Assembly (NCBI RefSeq): GCF_007066085.1 | Contig: NZ_CP041405.1 | Location: forward strand, 2,294,001 to 2,358,000 | DNA: 64,000 bases | DNA from: Paenibacillus thiaminolyticus | Lineage (GTDB): Bacteria > Bacillota > Bacilli > Paenibacillales > Paenibacillaceae | Reading direction: 5' to 3' | Shown: piece by piece, positions 28,102 through 36,881 of the stretch | How positions within the stretch are numbered: position 1 is the stretch's first letter | How the letters are laid out: each line of letters begins with the position of its first letter | Notes under the pieces: generated by a model | What the model saw: only the letters and a program-made list of their open reading frames with translations | What the model was told of the DNA's origin: nothing | Database searches by the model: none | Translations under genes and position numbers: made by a program

Positions 28102-28929
28102 ATGTTTCCACGAATGAATGACACAATAAAAGCACTTACCTATGCTGCAATCGTGCTGCTGCTCGGCATCGGCTTCGCCTTCCTGCCGCAGGTCAATACG
28201 CTGCTCTATATGATGACACCGGCTATCGCCGCACTTCTTATGATGTTCCTCGTTACCGGAGAGGGCTGGCGCAAGCCCGGCTGGACAAGTCTTGGCCTGT
28301 TCCGCTTCGGCTGGAGGGGAATGCTTCCGGCCCTGGTAATCCCGCTCGCCATCATGCTCCTGAGCTATGGCACCGTATGGCTGGCCGGCCTCGCGGACAT
28401 CCATATCCCCGACCAGTTCGGCGGATATCCATGGAGCGGCTTCCCGCTCATTCTCTTCGCCACGTTCCTCGGAAATATCGTGACCACCTCGCTGGGAGAA
28501 GAATTGGGCTGGCGCGGCTATTGGCTTCCGCTGCTCGTCCGGGCATGCGGGGAGCGGCGAGCTTATCTTATCAACGGCTTCATCCATGGGGTATGGCATC
28601 TGCCGATTATTTGGCTGACTGGGCTGTATCATTCGGAGCAAGCACCCTGGTACGCTTCCCTCATGATTGTGCTAAGCTGCTTGGCCCTCGCTCCGGTTAT
28701 CGGCAGCTTGCGGCTGCGCACGGACAGCGTCTGGCCGGCCTCTGTGCTGCATACGGCGCATAATCTGTCCTGGAATGTGCTGTCCGGCCTGACGGCTGCC
28801 AGCTCGCCGCTTGTCTACTACATTAGCGGGGACAACAGTATCATGATTACGCTCTGTTATGGAATGATAAGTCTGTTCGTATGGGCCCGCACCGGGACGG
28901 CACGAACCTCCCAATCCGTCGACCGTTGA
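28102..28929 (+). CDS. CPBP family intramembrane metalloprotease
   Basis: 275 residues, about eight membrane helices. The Abi/CAAX-protease motifs are present: TSLGEELGWRGYWLPLL (EExxxR, near residue 135), FIHGVWHLP (second metal ligand) and HTAHNLSWNVL near 220. Family members cleave prenylated or membrane substrates or serve in bacteriocin self-immunity; the role here is unknown. Of two starts the ATG at 28102 is better spaced from GGAGG. Divergent from the kinase-regulator gene, which might control it (inference from position only). Confidence 0.9.
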   Translation: MFPRMNDTIKALTYAAIVLLLGIGFAFLPQVNTLLYMMTPAIAALLMMFLVTGEGWRKPGWTSLGLFRFGWRGMLPALVIPLAIMLLSYGTVWLAGLADIHIPDQFGGYPWSGFPLILFATFLGNIVTTSLGEELGWRGYWLPLLVRACGERRAYLINGFIHGVWHLPIIWLTGLYHSEQAPWYASLMIVLSCLALAPVIGSLRLRTDSVWPASVLHTAHNLSWNVLSGLTAASSPLVYYISGDNSIMITLCYGMISLFVWARTGTARTSQSVDR

Positions 28930-29038
28930 CCGGCGCGATCCAATTTGTGGATGCTGCAACCTATTCTCTGCTTTGCCCGTCTACAATTTTGCAAATATGA
29001 AAACATGAATAAGACCTTAGAAGAAAGAGGGGATCAAG

Positions 29039-29527
29039 ATGAGAAAATGGTTGGCGGTTATGATCATACTGGCGATTGCTGTCGCCGGATGCACCACGAA
29101 AAAAGAAGAGGCCGTTCAAGTGCCTGTGGCCGATATTATGGCGAAATTAAAGGAAAGCGCGGAGTTCCCTCCAATGGCTGAGGAGATTGATCTGAAAGCC
29201 GATGCGGATATGGCCGGAAAGCTTCATATCGATCCTGCCCAATTGGCCGAGGGACGGATGCTGAAGGCGATGCTCAACGTCAAAGCGGACGAAATTATCG
29301 TGCTCAAAGCAGCAGACGAGAAATATATCGCAGACCTGAAAAAAGCGCTGGAAGAAGAAGGTGCGACGCAGGAAAATCTATGGAGCACCTACCTTCCCGA
29401 TCAATACGAGATTGTCAAAAACCGGATCATCAAGCAGGAAGGCGCTTATCTGGCGCTGATCATTTCGGAAAAAGCGGAAGATGTCGAGAAAGCATTCATG
29501 GCAGCGCTGAAGCCGGACGGCAAGTAA
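29039..29527 (+). CDS. DUF4358-type lipoprotein
   Basis: 162 residues. Signal peptide MRKWLAVMIILAIAVAGC with lipobox AVAGC (Cys 18). The body resembles DUF4358 (VADIMAKLKESAEFPPM ... YEIVKNRIIKQEGAYLALIISEKAEDVEKAF), proteins usually encoded beside MBOAT and DHHW genes, as here. Function unproven; probably an outer-leaflet accessory of the O-acylation system. GAGGGGA upstream of the ATG. The MBOAT gene starts 48 bases later. Confidence 0.85.
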   Translation: MRKWLAVMIILAIAVAGCTTKKEEAVQVPVADIMAKLKESAEFPPMAEEIDLKADADMAGKLHIDPAQLAEGRMLKAMLNVKADEIIVLKAADEKYIADLKKALEEEGATQENLWSTYLPDQYEIVKNRIIKQEGAYLALIISEKAEDVEKAFMAALKPDGK

Positions 29528-29574
29528 TGTTACCGCCTTGCGCGTATCGGCAGACTTGAGGGGAGGAACAGCTA

Positions 29575-30984
29575 GTGGTATTTAGCTCAGTCGTCTTTCT
29601 GTTTACGTTTCTCCCCGCAGCGCTGCTGCTTTACTATGCATCTCCCCGGCGGGGGAAGAACGCGGCGCTATTGCTGATCAGCCTCCTGTTCTATGCGTGG
29701 GGCGAGCCGGTATATATTGTGCTGCTGCTGTTCTCTGCGGTCACCGACTACGTGAACGGACTGCTGATCGAACGGTTCCGGGGCAGAACAGCGCTGCAGC
29801 GCCTCACGCTCATCTTCTCCCTCGCGGTGAATGTGGGCGTGCTTTGCTTTTTCAAATATGCCGATTTCCTGATTGATTCGCTGAACGGCGCATTCGGGAC
29901 ATCCATCGCTCCGCTTGACCTGCCGCTTCCGATCGGCATCTCATTCTATACGTTCCAGACAATGTCCTACACGATTGACGTCTACCGCGGCCGCTGCAAG
30001 GCGCAGCGCAGCTTTATCGATTTTGCCGCCTTCGTGTCAATGTTCCCCCAGCTTGTCGCTGGGCCTATCGTGCGCTACGACGAGGTGGAGAAGCAACTGT
30101 CCGAACGAAGCATCTCGCTGGAGCAGATCGGATACGGGGTAAGGCGCTTTATTATCGGGCTTGGCAAAAAGGTGCTGCTTGCCAACAATATCGGCATGCT
30201 GTGGGATATGAGCCGCAGCGGAATCGATGATCTCACGACGGCGGGCGCATGGATAGGCATTATCGCTTTCGCGTTCCAAATTTATTTCGACTTCAGCGGG
30301 TATTCCGATATGGCCATTGGGCTGGGAAGCATGCTCGGCTTCCGCTTTCCGGAGAACTTCAACTATCCGTACATTTCCGCGAGCGCTTCGGAATTTTGGC
30401 GCCGCTGGCATATGACGCTTGGCGCCTGGTTCCGGGACTATGTTTATTTCCCGTTGGGCGGAAGCCGCACCAGCAAGCCGAGGCTCGTATTGAATCTGTT
30501 CGTCGTCTGGTTCCTGACCGGATTATGGCATGGCGCGAGCTGGAATTTTATCTTGTGGGGACTCTATTTCGGCCTGCTGATCGGATTGGAAAAGCTGTTC
30601 CTCGGTCCATGGCTGGAACGGCTGTGGCGGCCCGTCCGGCATGCCTACCTGATCGCGGCGGCCCTGTTCGGCTGGGTGCTGTTCGGACTCGACGACATCG
30701 CTTCGATCGCGAACTATATAGGGACGATGCTCGGACTCGGGGACAGCGTTCTCCTCAGCGGAACGGATATGTACAATCTGCGGAATTACGGCTTGCTGCT
30801 GGTCATCCTTGTCATCAGCGCGACGCCTCTCGCCGCCCGGGTAGGCGCCCTGCTGCAGCGCCGGCCTGCCCTCCAAGCCGCCGTCTCGGTTGCCGATTAC
30901 GCGCTGCTAGCCGGAATGCTGTTCGCCAGTACCGCTTATTTGATTGACGGAACGTATAATCCCTTTCTCTATTTCCGCTTCTAA
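29575..30984 (+). CDS. MBOAT family O-acyltransferase (AlgI-like)
   Basis: 469 residues, polytopic. Motifs of the AlgI/DltB group: FYAWGEPVYIVLLLFS near residue 40, PIGISFYTFQTMSYTIDVYRG near 120, EFWRRWHMTLGAWFRDYVYFPLGG near 270 and the catalytic His in FLTGLWHGASWNFILWG near 315. It moves acyl (often acetyl) groups across the membrane for polymer O-acetylation. The start is GTG with GGGAGG upstream. Second gene of DUF4358-MBOAT-DHHW. Confidence 0.95.
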   Translation: MVFSSVVFLFTFLPAALLLYYASPRRGKNAALLLISLLFYAWGEPVYIVLLLFSAVTDYVNGLLIERFRGRTALQRLTLIFSLAVNVGVLCFFKYADFLIDSLNGAFGTSIAPLDLPLPIGISFYTFQTMSYTIDVYRGRCKAQRSFIDFAAFVSMFPQLVAGPIVRYDEVEKQLSERSISLEQIGYGVRRFIIGLGKKVLLANNIGMLWDMSRSGIDDLTTAGAWIGIIAFAFQIYFDFSGYSDMAIGLGSMLGFRFPENFNYPYISASASEFWRRWHMTLGAWFRDYVYFPLGGSRTSKPRLVLNLFVVWFLTGLWHGASWNFILWGLYFGLLIGLEKLFLGPWLERLWRPVRHAYLIAAALFGWVLFGLDDIASIANYIGTMLGLGDSVLLSGTDMYNLRNYGLLLVILVISATPLAARVGALLQRRPALQAAVSVADYALLAGMLFASTAYLIDGTYNPFLYFRF

Positions 30985-31026
30985 CAGCGAGACGTACCCC
31001 GATCATTTCAGGAAGGAGAATGGAAC

Positions 31027-32154
31027 ATGACCAACAGACGCGCCGCCTGGCTAACGGCCGGCTTTGTCGCCTATCTCGCCGCGCTGAGCCTGTGGAGCAT
31101 CGCGCAGCCGGACCGCAAGCTATCCGAGTTCGAGAACCGGGCCCTGCAGCAGTTCCCTTCCTTCTCCGCCGCGAAGCTCTGGGATGGGCGTTATACGGAG
31201 CAGTTAGGGAATTATTTCGCTGATCAATTCGCTGCCCGCGACGCTTGGGTCGGCATCAAGTCGGATCTGGAGCGCATGAGCGGCAAGACGGAGAATCGCC
31301 AAGTCTTTTTCGGCAAAGACAATTATTTATTCGAGCGCTTCCAGACGCCCGGGGCACAGTACGAAGCGAACTTGAACGAGATCCGCCGGTTCGCTGCCCG
31401 GCATGCCGTCACCCCGATGCATATGCTGCTCGTCCCTTATTCGCAAGCCGTATACGCCGACAAGCTTCCGGCATACGCCGAGGCGACGAGCTATGATACC
31501 GCGGAATTCATTCGCGGCACGTATGATACGCTGGGCAGCGCCGTGACGTCCGTGTCTGTGTTGGATGCACTGAAGCGGCACAAGTCCGATTCGGTCTTCT
31601 TCCGAACCGACCATCATTGGACGATGCGCGGCGCTTATTATGGGTATGCGGAATTCGCCCGCGCCGCCGGCTTCGAGCCGATTCCGCTGGAGAGCGTGCC
31701 ATCACGCGTCATCAGCAGCAGCTTTTACGGGACCTATTACACAAAGGCGAACAACCGCCATCTGCTCCCAGACAAGCTGGAGCTGCTGGAACAGTCCCTC
31801 CCGCCCTATAAGGTCTGCTATTCCGATGCCTCCGCATGCTCGGATTCCTTCTATCATATGGAGGCGCTGTCCGTCCGCGATCAGTATAAGGTGTTCTTCA
31901 ACGGCAACCGCGCATGGACGACGATAGAGACGGGAGCCGGGACTGGCCGCAGCATCGTCATATTCAAGGATTCGTATGCCAACGCGTTCGTTCCGCTGCT
32001 CGCGCCGCACTATTCCAGCATCCATATGATTGACCTGCGTTTTTTCCATGAATCGGTAGACGACTATCTGACCAGGCATAACTTCGATCACATTCTGTTC
32101 CTGTATGGCGTGAAGACGGTGGCGGAAGATGATATTTTCAAATGGCTCAATTAA
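31027..32154 (+). CDS. DHHW family protein (AlgX/AlgJ-like O-acetylation partner)
   Basis: 375 residues. N-terminal membrane anchor (AAWLTAGFVAYLAALSLWSI), then the SGNH-like extracellular domain with FRTDHHWTMRGAYYGY near residue 195 (the DHHW motif) and IVIFKDSYANAFVPLL near 315 containing a catalytic-type Ser. It likely receives the acyl group from the MBOAT protein and places it on an exopolysaccharide outside the cell. GGAAGGAG before the ATG, 42 bases after the MBOAT stop. Confidence 0.93.
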   Translation: MTNRRAAWLTAGFVAYLAALSLWSIAQPDRKLSEFENRALQQFPSFSAAKLWDGRYTEQLGNYFADQFAARDAWVGIKSDLERMSGKTENRQVFFGKDNYLFERFQTPGAQYEANLNEIRRFAARHAVTPMHMLLVPYSQAVYADKLPAYAEATSYDTAEFIRGTYDTLGSAVTSVSVLDALKRHKSDSVFFRTDHHWTMRGAYYGYAEFARAAGFEPIPLESVPSRVISSSFYGTYYTKANNRHLLPDKLELLEQSLPPYKVCYSDASACSDSFYHMEALSVRDQYKVFFNGNRAWTTIETGAGTGRSIVIFKDSYANAFVPLLAPHYSSIHMIDLRFFHESVDDYLTRHNFDHILFLYGVKTVAEDDIFKWLN

Positions 32155-32246
32155 TCGAAGCTTATCATCCCGCCGGCTTTTGATTGCATTGCGGAAATGA
32201 GTTATATTGGAAACATAGGTCCATTTTCAAATCGAGGAGGATTCCG

Positions 32247-33485
32247 ATGACTGCAGCAACATTCGAACAGAATTTGAAGAAATATGCCAACCTCATCGTC
32301 AAGGTCGGCGTCAACGTGCAGCCGGGACAGGAAGTGTATGTGTCGGCCACTACCGAAGTCGCGCCGCTGGCCCGCCTGGTAGCACGCGAAGCGTATGAAG
32401 CTGGCGCTTCCAACGTCCATGTCGATTGGATCGACGAAGAACTGTCCCGCTTGAAATATGAAAAGGCCGCTGACGAGATGTTCACGGAGTACCCGGAATA
32501 CGAGGCTTTGAAGCGGAATACGTTCGTCGACAAGCGCGCCGCCTTCGTCGCTATCGTCTCATCCAACCCGGATCTGCTCAAAGGAATCGATCCGAAGCGC
32601 ATCGGCAGCTTCCAGAAGGCTTCCGGTCAGGCGCTGGACCATTACCGCAAGGCCGTGCAGTCGGACAAGGTCAGCTGGACGGTCGTCGGTGCAGCCAGCG
32701 CAGACTGGGCAGCCAAAGTATTCCCGGATGCAGGCCGCGAAGAAGCGGTAGAGAAGCTGTGGGACGCGATATTCGCTTCCGTGCGTCTCCATGCGGACGA
32801 TCCGGTGCAAGCCTGGGAAGAGCATAATGCCACCTTACATAAAAAGGTCGATATTTTGAACGGCCATCATTTCCACAAGCTGCATTACCGCGCTCCGGGA
32901 ACCGATCTGACTATCGAGCTTCCGGAAAAGCATCTGTGGGTAGGCGCAGGCAGCACGAACGAGCAGGAGACCCCGTTCATGGCGAACATGCCGACGGAGG
33001 AAGTGTTCACCGTGCCGCAGAAGGAAGGCGTCAACGGATATGTGTCCAGCACGAAGCCGCTCAGCTACGGCGGCAATCTGATCGACAACTTCAAGATCAC
33101 GTTCGAGAACGGACGCATCGTCAAAGTCGAGGCCGAGCAAGGCCAGGAAATTTTGCAGCATCTGGTCGATACGGACGAAGGCTCGCATTATTTGGGCGAG
33201 GTGGCGCTTGTGCCGCATCATTCGCCGATCTCGGAGTCTAATATTTTGTTCTACAATACGCTGTTCGACGAAAATGCCTCCAACCACCTGGCCATCGGCA
33301 GCGGCTATGCCTTCAACATCGAAGGCGGCAAAAAAATGTCCCGCGAAGAGCTGGATGCGAACGGCGTCAACAACAGCATTACACATGTTGACTTCATGAT
33401 CGGCTCCGCCGAGATGGACATCGACGGCATCCTCAAGGATGGCACCGTTGTTCCGGTGTTCCGCAAAGGGAACTGGGCCATCTAA
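32247..33485 (+). CDS. Aminopeptidase, M29 (thermophilic aminopeptidase) family
   Basis: 412 residues. Two-metal M29 enzyme: GTDLTIELPEKHLWVGAGS near residue 220, NMPTEEVFTVPQKEGVNGYV near 250 (metal-ligand Glu), GSHYLGEVALVPHHSPIS near 315, and SNHLAIGSGYAF near 345 (metal-ligand His), with late DFMIGSAEMDIDGI. It removes N-terminal residues from peptides in the cytosol. ATG at 32247 has GAGGAGG upstream; the open frame extends 21 codons further without support. Confidence 0.95.
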   Translation: MTAATFEQNLKKYANLIVKVGVNVQPGQEVYVSATTEVAPLARLVAREAYEAGASNVHVDWIDEELSRLKYEKAADEMFTEYPEYEALKRNTFVDKRAAFVAIVSSNPDLLKGIDPKRIGSFQKASGQALDHYRKAVQSDKVSWTVVGAASADWAAKVFPDAGREEAVEKLWDAIFASVRLHADDPVQAWEEHNATLHKKVDILNGHHFHKLHYRAPGTDLTIELPEKHLWVGAGSTNEQETPFMANMPTEEVFTVPQKEGVNGYVSSTKPLSYGGNLIDNFKITFENGRIVKVEAEQGQEILQHLVDTDEGSHYLGEVALVPHHSPISESNILFYNTLFDENASNHLAIGSGYAFNIEGGKKMSREELDANGVNNSITHVDFMIGSAEMDIDGILKDGTVVPVFRKGNWAI

Positions 33486-33514
33486 TCGCCCGTGAATTTC
33501 GCGCGATTTCACGC

Positions 33515-33585
33515 ACAGCGCCCCTGCGTCAGGCGGACTGGAGATGTTCTCCGGCCGCCCGGACGCAGGGGCGCTGTATTTCTTT
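33515..33585. terminator. Bidirectional terminator
   Basis: ACAGCGCCCCTGCGTC (33515-33530) pairs with GACGCAGGGGCGCTGT (from 33562), then ATTTCTTT. It separates the convergent aminopeptidase gene and the gene at 33594. Confidence 0.88.
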
Positions 33586-33593
33586 ACGATATT

Positions 33594-34061
33594 TTAGATC
33601 GTCTGCAAATCAGAGAGAAGGTGCTTCAGCCCCTCTTCGTCGTCTACATGACGGGCCAGCTCCTCTGCCCTCATTTTGTATCCGGCGGAGTCTTCGGCCT
33701 TGTTCATCAGACTGGAGGCTCGTGCCAGCGCTTCATACGCATAGGCGGTGTCGAACGCCCCCAAGGTGAACTTGCGGCAAATATCCATGCAGCGTCTGGC
33801 ATGATACATGGACGCTTCCGCCATCCCCGCGACGGCATAGACGCGGGAGATCTGCCACTCCCCGCGGGCGAACTGGAGCTCGCGACCAACGACGCCCCAA
33901 TGATACCGCGATGCATGCGCCGCATGGATCATCATATCCGTCTCCTCCGGCGTGCGATCCGTCTTCTCCATCCATTCCCATACCTTGTTGAATAATTGCT
34001 TTGCGCTTTGCTCATGGAGGTCCAGATCGGTTTGCGCCGGGTAGTTCATCATGGAGGTCAT
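33594..34061 (-). CDS. Conserved hypothetical protein, helical
   Basis: 155 residues, cytosolic, predicted all-helical. I recognise a recurring but unnamed type of protein with HAAHASRYHWGVVG near residue 50 and EWQISRVYAVAGMAEASMYHARRCMDI near 72, resembling a TPR pair. Function unknown. AAGGAG stands 8 bases before the ATG at 34061; an ATG six bases earlier is the alternative. Confidence 0.75.
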   Translation of the reverse strand: MTSMMNYPAQTDLDLHEQSAKQLFNKVWEWMEKTDRTPEETDMMIHAAHASRYHWGVVGRELQFARGEWQISRVYAVAGMAEASMYHARRCMDICRKFTLGAFDTAYAYEALARASSLMNKAEDSAGYKMRAEELARHVDDEEGLKHLLSDLQTI

Positions 34062-34120
34062 GGACATTGCTCCTTCTTCTATTTAAGTTGTCATGATTGA
34101 CATGCTTTATCCTGATTCGA

Positions 34121-35041
34121 TTACGTTGCCGGCGGAGGCGGCGTATTGTTGTCCCGCACCGACTCGTTCTGCATCTCGTTCTGCGCCTCGGCCGGTTCTT
34201 CCTGTTTCTTCTTCTTGCCTGTAATAAGACGCCATACGCCGACTATCGCCGCGACAATGACGATCCAGAACTTCTTCAGCAAGGCCAAAAATCCAAGCTT
34301 CTTGGCCACCGCCAATCCGGCTCCGCCCAGCACGAGTCCGGTCAATCCGTACTCCGCTTTTTTGTCCGTTGATTTGTCGAAGTCCTCATACCGCTTGCCT
34401 GCCGTAACCTGGAAGGTAGACAGCACCCGCTGCTCCAGTTCCTTCCGATCGGCCTGCAGATGCTCCGGATCGGATACAAGGATAATCGAAATATAACCGG
34501 TCCGCGTCAATACCCGCATATTATAGTTAATAATTTTCTCATTCTGCGCATTATGCGCTAGCAGGGACCAGACGAGTCTGTTGCTGTCCGCATCATACGT
34601 TGGCTTGACATCCCAATCATCGACGAACAGATGCATGCTCGGATCCTTTTCCTTATTATCTTCTTCCGTGCCTTCCTTATAACTGTCAAGAAGAGCATCC
34701 GCGTCAATGTTGTCTTTCTCGCTGTCTTCGATATATCCGGAATCCGTATATTCGAAGATCGCAATCCAGGTCGAGTCCTCGTCATCCGGAATGACTGTGC
34801 CTATTTCTTCTCCGCTTGGCACCGACTGGATCTGCTTTTTCCAAGCCCTCGTATTATTGCCGTCCAAGAAAATCAAGCCCTCATCCAGCTTAAATGAAGC
34901 GATACCGGTATCAAGCTGAACTTGCTGTCCCTCACCATCAACCCATTGGACTTCTTCCTCCGCTGCCGCAGGCATGGCTCCGCCGACCAGCAACACGAGA
35001 GCAATCAGGGCTGCCGCGCCTTTATGAATCCATCGTTTCAA
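34121..35041 (-). CDS. DUF2167 family membrane protein
   Basis: 306 residues. Signal peptide (LKRWIHKGAAALIALVLLV...AAA), then the DUF2167 signature GTVIPDDEDSTWIAIFEYTD near residue 85 and YIEDSEKDNIDADALLDSYKEG near 108. One or two membrane segments near 245-275 (GLTGLVLGGAGLAVAKKLGF; FWIVIVAAIVGVW) and a Lys/Glu-rich then Pro-rich tail (TPPPPAT). The role of the family is unknown. TTG at 35041 has GGGAGGT 7 bases upstream and begins the signal peptide; an ATG at 35062 has no ribosome binding site. A perfect palindrome lies just upstream. Confidence 0.88.
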   Translation of the reverse strand: MKRWIHKGAAALIALVLLVGGAMPAAAEEEVQWVDGEGQQVQLDTGIASFKLDEGLIFLDGNNTRAWKKQIQSVPSGEEIGTVIPDDEDSTWIAIFEYTDSGYIEDSEKDNIDADALLDSYKEGTEEDNKEKDPSMHLFVDDWDVKPTYDADSNRLVWSLLAHNAQNEKIINYNMRVLTRTGYISIILVSDPEHLQADRKELEQRVLSTFQVTAGKRYEDFDKSTDKKAEYGLTGLVLGGAGLAVAKKLGFLALLKKFWIVIVAAIVGVWRLITGKKKKQEEPAEAQNEMQNESVRDNNTPPPPAT

Positions 35042-35064
35042 CTTACTTACCTCCCAGAACATGG

Positions 35065-35092
35065 TAGTATGTATTTTTCCAAATACATACTA
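35065..35092. promoter_or_regulatory. Perfect palindrome upstream of the DUF2167 gene
   Basis: TAGTATGTATTT and AAATACATACTA form perfect 12-bp arms around TTCC, 24 bases before the TTG start. It looks like an operator for a dimeric repressor (PadR or GntR-like sites have similar shape), but no regulator gene is adjacent; it could also be an mRNA hairpin. Confidence 0.6.
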
Positions 35093-35534
35093 TACAGGAT
35101 TGCATACACCTTGGATATCCTCTGTTCGCAAATTGTTCCTATTGACGCAGGTGATGCAGCACAATTTCTGGATAAACAATGACTATATAACCAAGACTTT
35201 GGAACCAATGATATAAAAAGAAGCGATTTTTCTTGAGGGAAAAGGGACAGGCAGTCCATGCCTCCCTTCTTTACGACAATCTCCCGTTGGCTCAGGTTCG
35301 TATTTCCACTTTGGGGACCTTCATTCCCCCTCCGAGCCAAGATACCCTCGTCTGCCCTTTGCACCACTCTCCCCTTGAGTCAGGACCGATCCTTTTTATT
35401 TTTAGCCACATCTTTCTCCTCCCTAGCGTTGTTCAAGCTCCCTTGCCCTACTGACTTCGCGAGAGGCAACATTTCAACAATGAAGATCTCGCCCTGTATC
35501 TAATTACTGAGTGGTTGGGAGAATGCTTGTAAGG

Positions 35535-35684
35535 AGGATAACATATGCTCATTTCTGAACAATGGGGATATCGTCTGTAAGGACGCAGGACATTTACCCA
35601 TTCCTGAACAGTGGGGATATTGCCTGTAAGAGGCAGGACATTTGCTCATTCCCTGACTAGCGGGGATATTGCCTGTAAGGGGCT
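35535..35684. repeat. Three tandem units of about 48-52 bases
   Basis: Units begin near 35535, 35587 and 35635 and share AGGACATTT..CTCATTCCTGA and GGGGATATTGCCTGTAAG. The third and second units are most alike. No coding or spacer-repeat structure. The region 35093-35820 otherwise has no recognisable gene. Confidence 0.75.
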
Positions 35685-35711
35685 CACATACAGCTCCATC
35701 CATCATCCCAA

Positions 35712-35738
35712 CAAAAAATGGGGCGGCAACCCGCCCCA
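35712..35738 (-). terminator. Terminator-like hairpin
   Basis: On the minus strand GGGGCGG pairs with CCGCCCC and is followed by ATTTTTTG. It lies after the degenerate fragment at 35814. Confidence 0.7.
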
Positions 35739-35813
35739 CCCGTATGTTCAAAAAACAGCGCTGTCCCATAATCCGATACAGCGGTGCTTCTCGTTGAAAT
35801 CAATGTTCTTCTG

Positions 35814-36055
35814 TTATGGCTGCATATAGATGCGAAGCTCGCTCTCCGCCTCTTGGCGCACGTTGTGGTTGCTATGCTGTGCCAGTTGTTCCGCGACGTT
35901 CGGGCTTCTGCCTTCATCTGCGGTGTCATCGCGCCGAAGCAGCGGATCACGGTGGACGTAGCCGCTTGAAGAGTTGATGAATCGCTATCCCGCAGGCTCG
36001 CGATAAGCATCGGGAGCGCAGGAAGCACGTCCTGACGCTGTTGGAATTGATCATC
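35814..36055 (-). pseudogene. Degenerate HEAT-repeat-like gene fragment
   Basis: On the minus strand one frame gives LPALPMLIASLRDSDSSTLQ and a shifted frame gives NVAEQLAQHSNHNVRQEAES then ELRIYMQP and stop. Joined, these resemble successive HEAT-type helical repeats (the second with the typical NHNVRQEAESELR), so I read the stretch as the broken 3' end of a HEAT-repeat gene. No start or full repeat array is visible. Low confidence. Confidence 0.35.
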
Positions 36056-36134
36056 ATCCGATGTCTCCAGATTATCGGGTGACACTCTCAACTCCTAATC
36101 CATATCCTCGTTATACTCCCTCGATGGAGCTTCC

Positions 36135-36776
36135 TTACTCCCTAGCCGGCTGCAGGCCGCACAGCGTCTCCATCATCTCCCGGAAGGAACTGAACAGTTC
36201 TCTCTCCCAAGGCTGCACCCGTTCCCGGATCCGGCTTTGTTCCTCTCCCAGTTCATGCAAATGGTCGTGCAAAAACCAGACGACAGGGTAATCCCCGCTG
36301 TCATCGATCCGGGTCATATCGAAGCAGACCGGCCCCTGACTGTCTTCCGCTTCCGTGAAGGGAAGGTAACCGGCCGCGAGCAGCGGTTCCCATGCCTGGA
36401 TAATATCCCGGTAGCGGGTCAGCCTGTCCTGAGAGGACATCGGAGGCAGCTCAATGAACTGGCAATCTCCCCTGTGCCCCGTCTCATCCTCGATGTTGTT
36501 AAAATGCAAATCCATATAATGATATGTACGGAACAGAGCTTTCATCAATGGCGGAAAGGAGATGGAGAATTCGTTCTCCAGTTCCTTGATCTCCTCTTCG
36601 GTAATGGTCGAAGGGATGCATTTCCAGCATACCCAGCCGTCCTCGTCAATGGCGCCGTCTCTCATCTCCACGGGAACCCCTTCAGCTACCGAATGGAACA
36701 ACACCGGATGCACATGGGCGAGATGAATGTCCAACTGCCTTGTGATGAAATCGATGTCCTCCTTCATTAGCAACAT
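36135..36776 (-). CDS. SMI1/KNR4 family protein
   Basis: 213 residues. The SMI1/KNR4 core is seen in STITEEEIKELENEFSISFP (near residue 60), FIELPPMSSQDRLTRY and a later GPVCFDMTRIDDSGDYPVVW (near 170). In bacteria many such proteins are immunity proteins against polymorphic toxins; here no toxin gene adjoins, so that is only a possibility. Start chosen at 36776 (MLLMKED) behind GGAAGGAG; the ATG three codons on is the alternative. Confidence 0.85.
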   Translation of the reverse strand: MLLMKEDIDFITRQLDIHLAHVHPVLFHSVAEGVPVEMRDGAIDEDGWVCWKCIPSTITEEEIKELENEFSISFPPLMKALFRTYHYMDLHFNNIEDETGHRGDCQFIELPPMSSQDRLTRYRDIIQAWEPLLAAGYLPFTEAEDSQGPVCFDMTRIDDSGDYPVVWFLHDHLHELGEEQSRIRERVQPWERELFSSFREMMETLCGLQPARE

Positions 36777-36825
36777 GTCTCCTTCCTCAACTGCTAGATT
36801 ATGTCTATTATTATAGTAGCTGTGT

Positions 36826-36861
36826 CCAAAGACAACAAACCCAGCGCCGCATGGCACTGGG
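36826..36861 (-). terminator. Terminator-like hairpin after the lipoprotein gene
   Basis: On the minus strand CCCAG-T-GCC pairs with GGC-G-CTGGG and is followed by TTTGTTGTCTTT, 20 bases past the lipoprotein stop. Confidence 0.7.
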
Positions 36862-36881
36862 TCAGCCCGTTCATTCACTCG

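Noticed and set aside
35535..35684. CRISPR array
   Set aside because: Units are adjacent and similar over their whole length, with no constant repeat plus variable spacer pattern and no cas genes.
35684..36091. 135-codon minus-strand gene
   Set aside because: Its middle matches a HEAT-like repeat but the reading shifts frame and ends in the terminator region; treated as a degenerate fragment.
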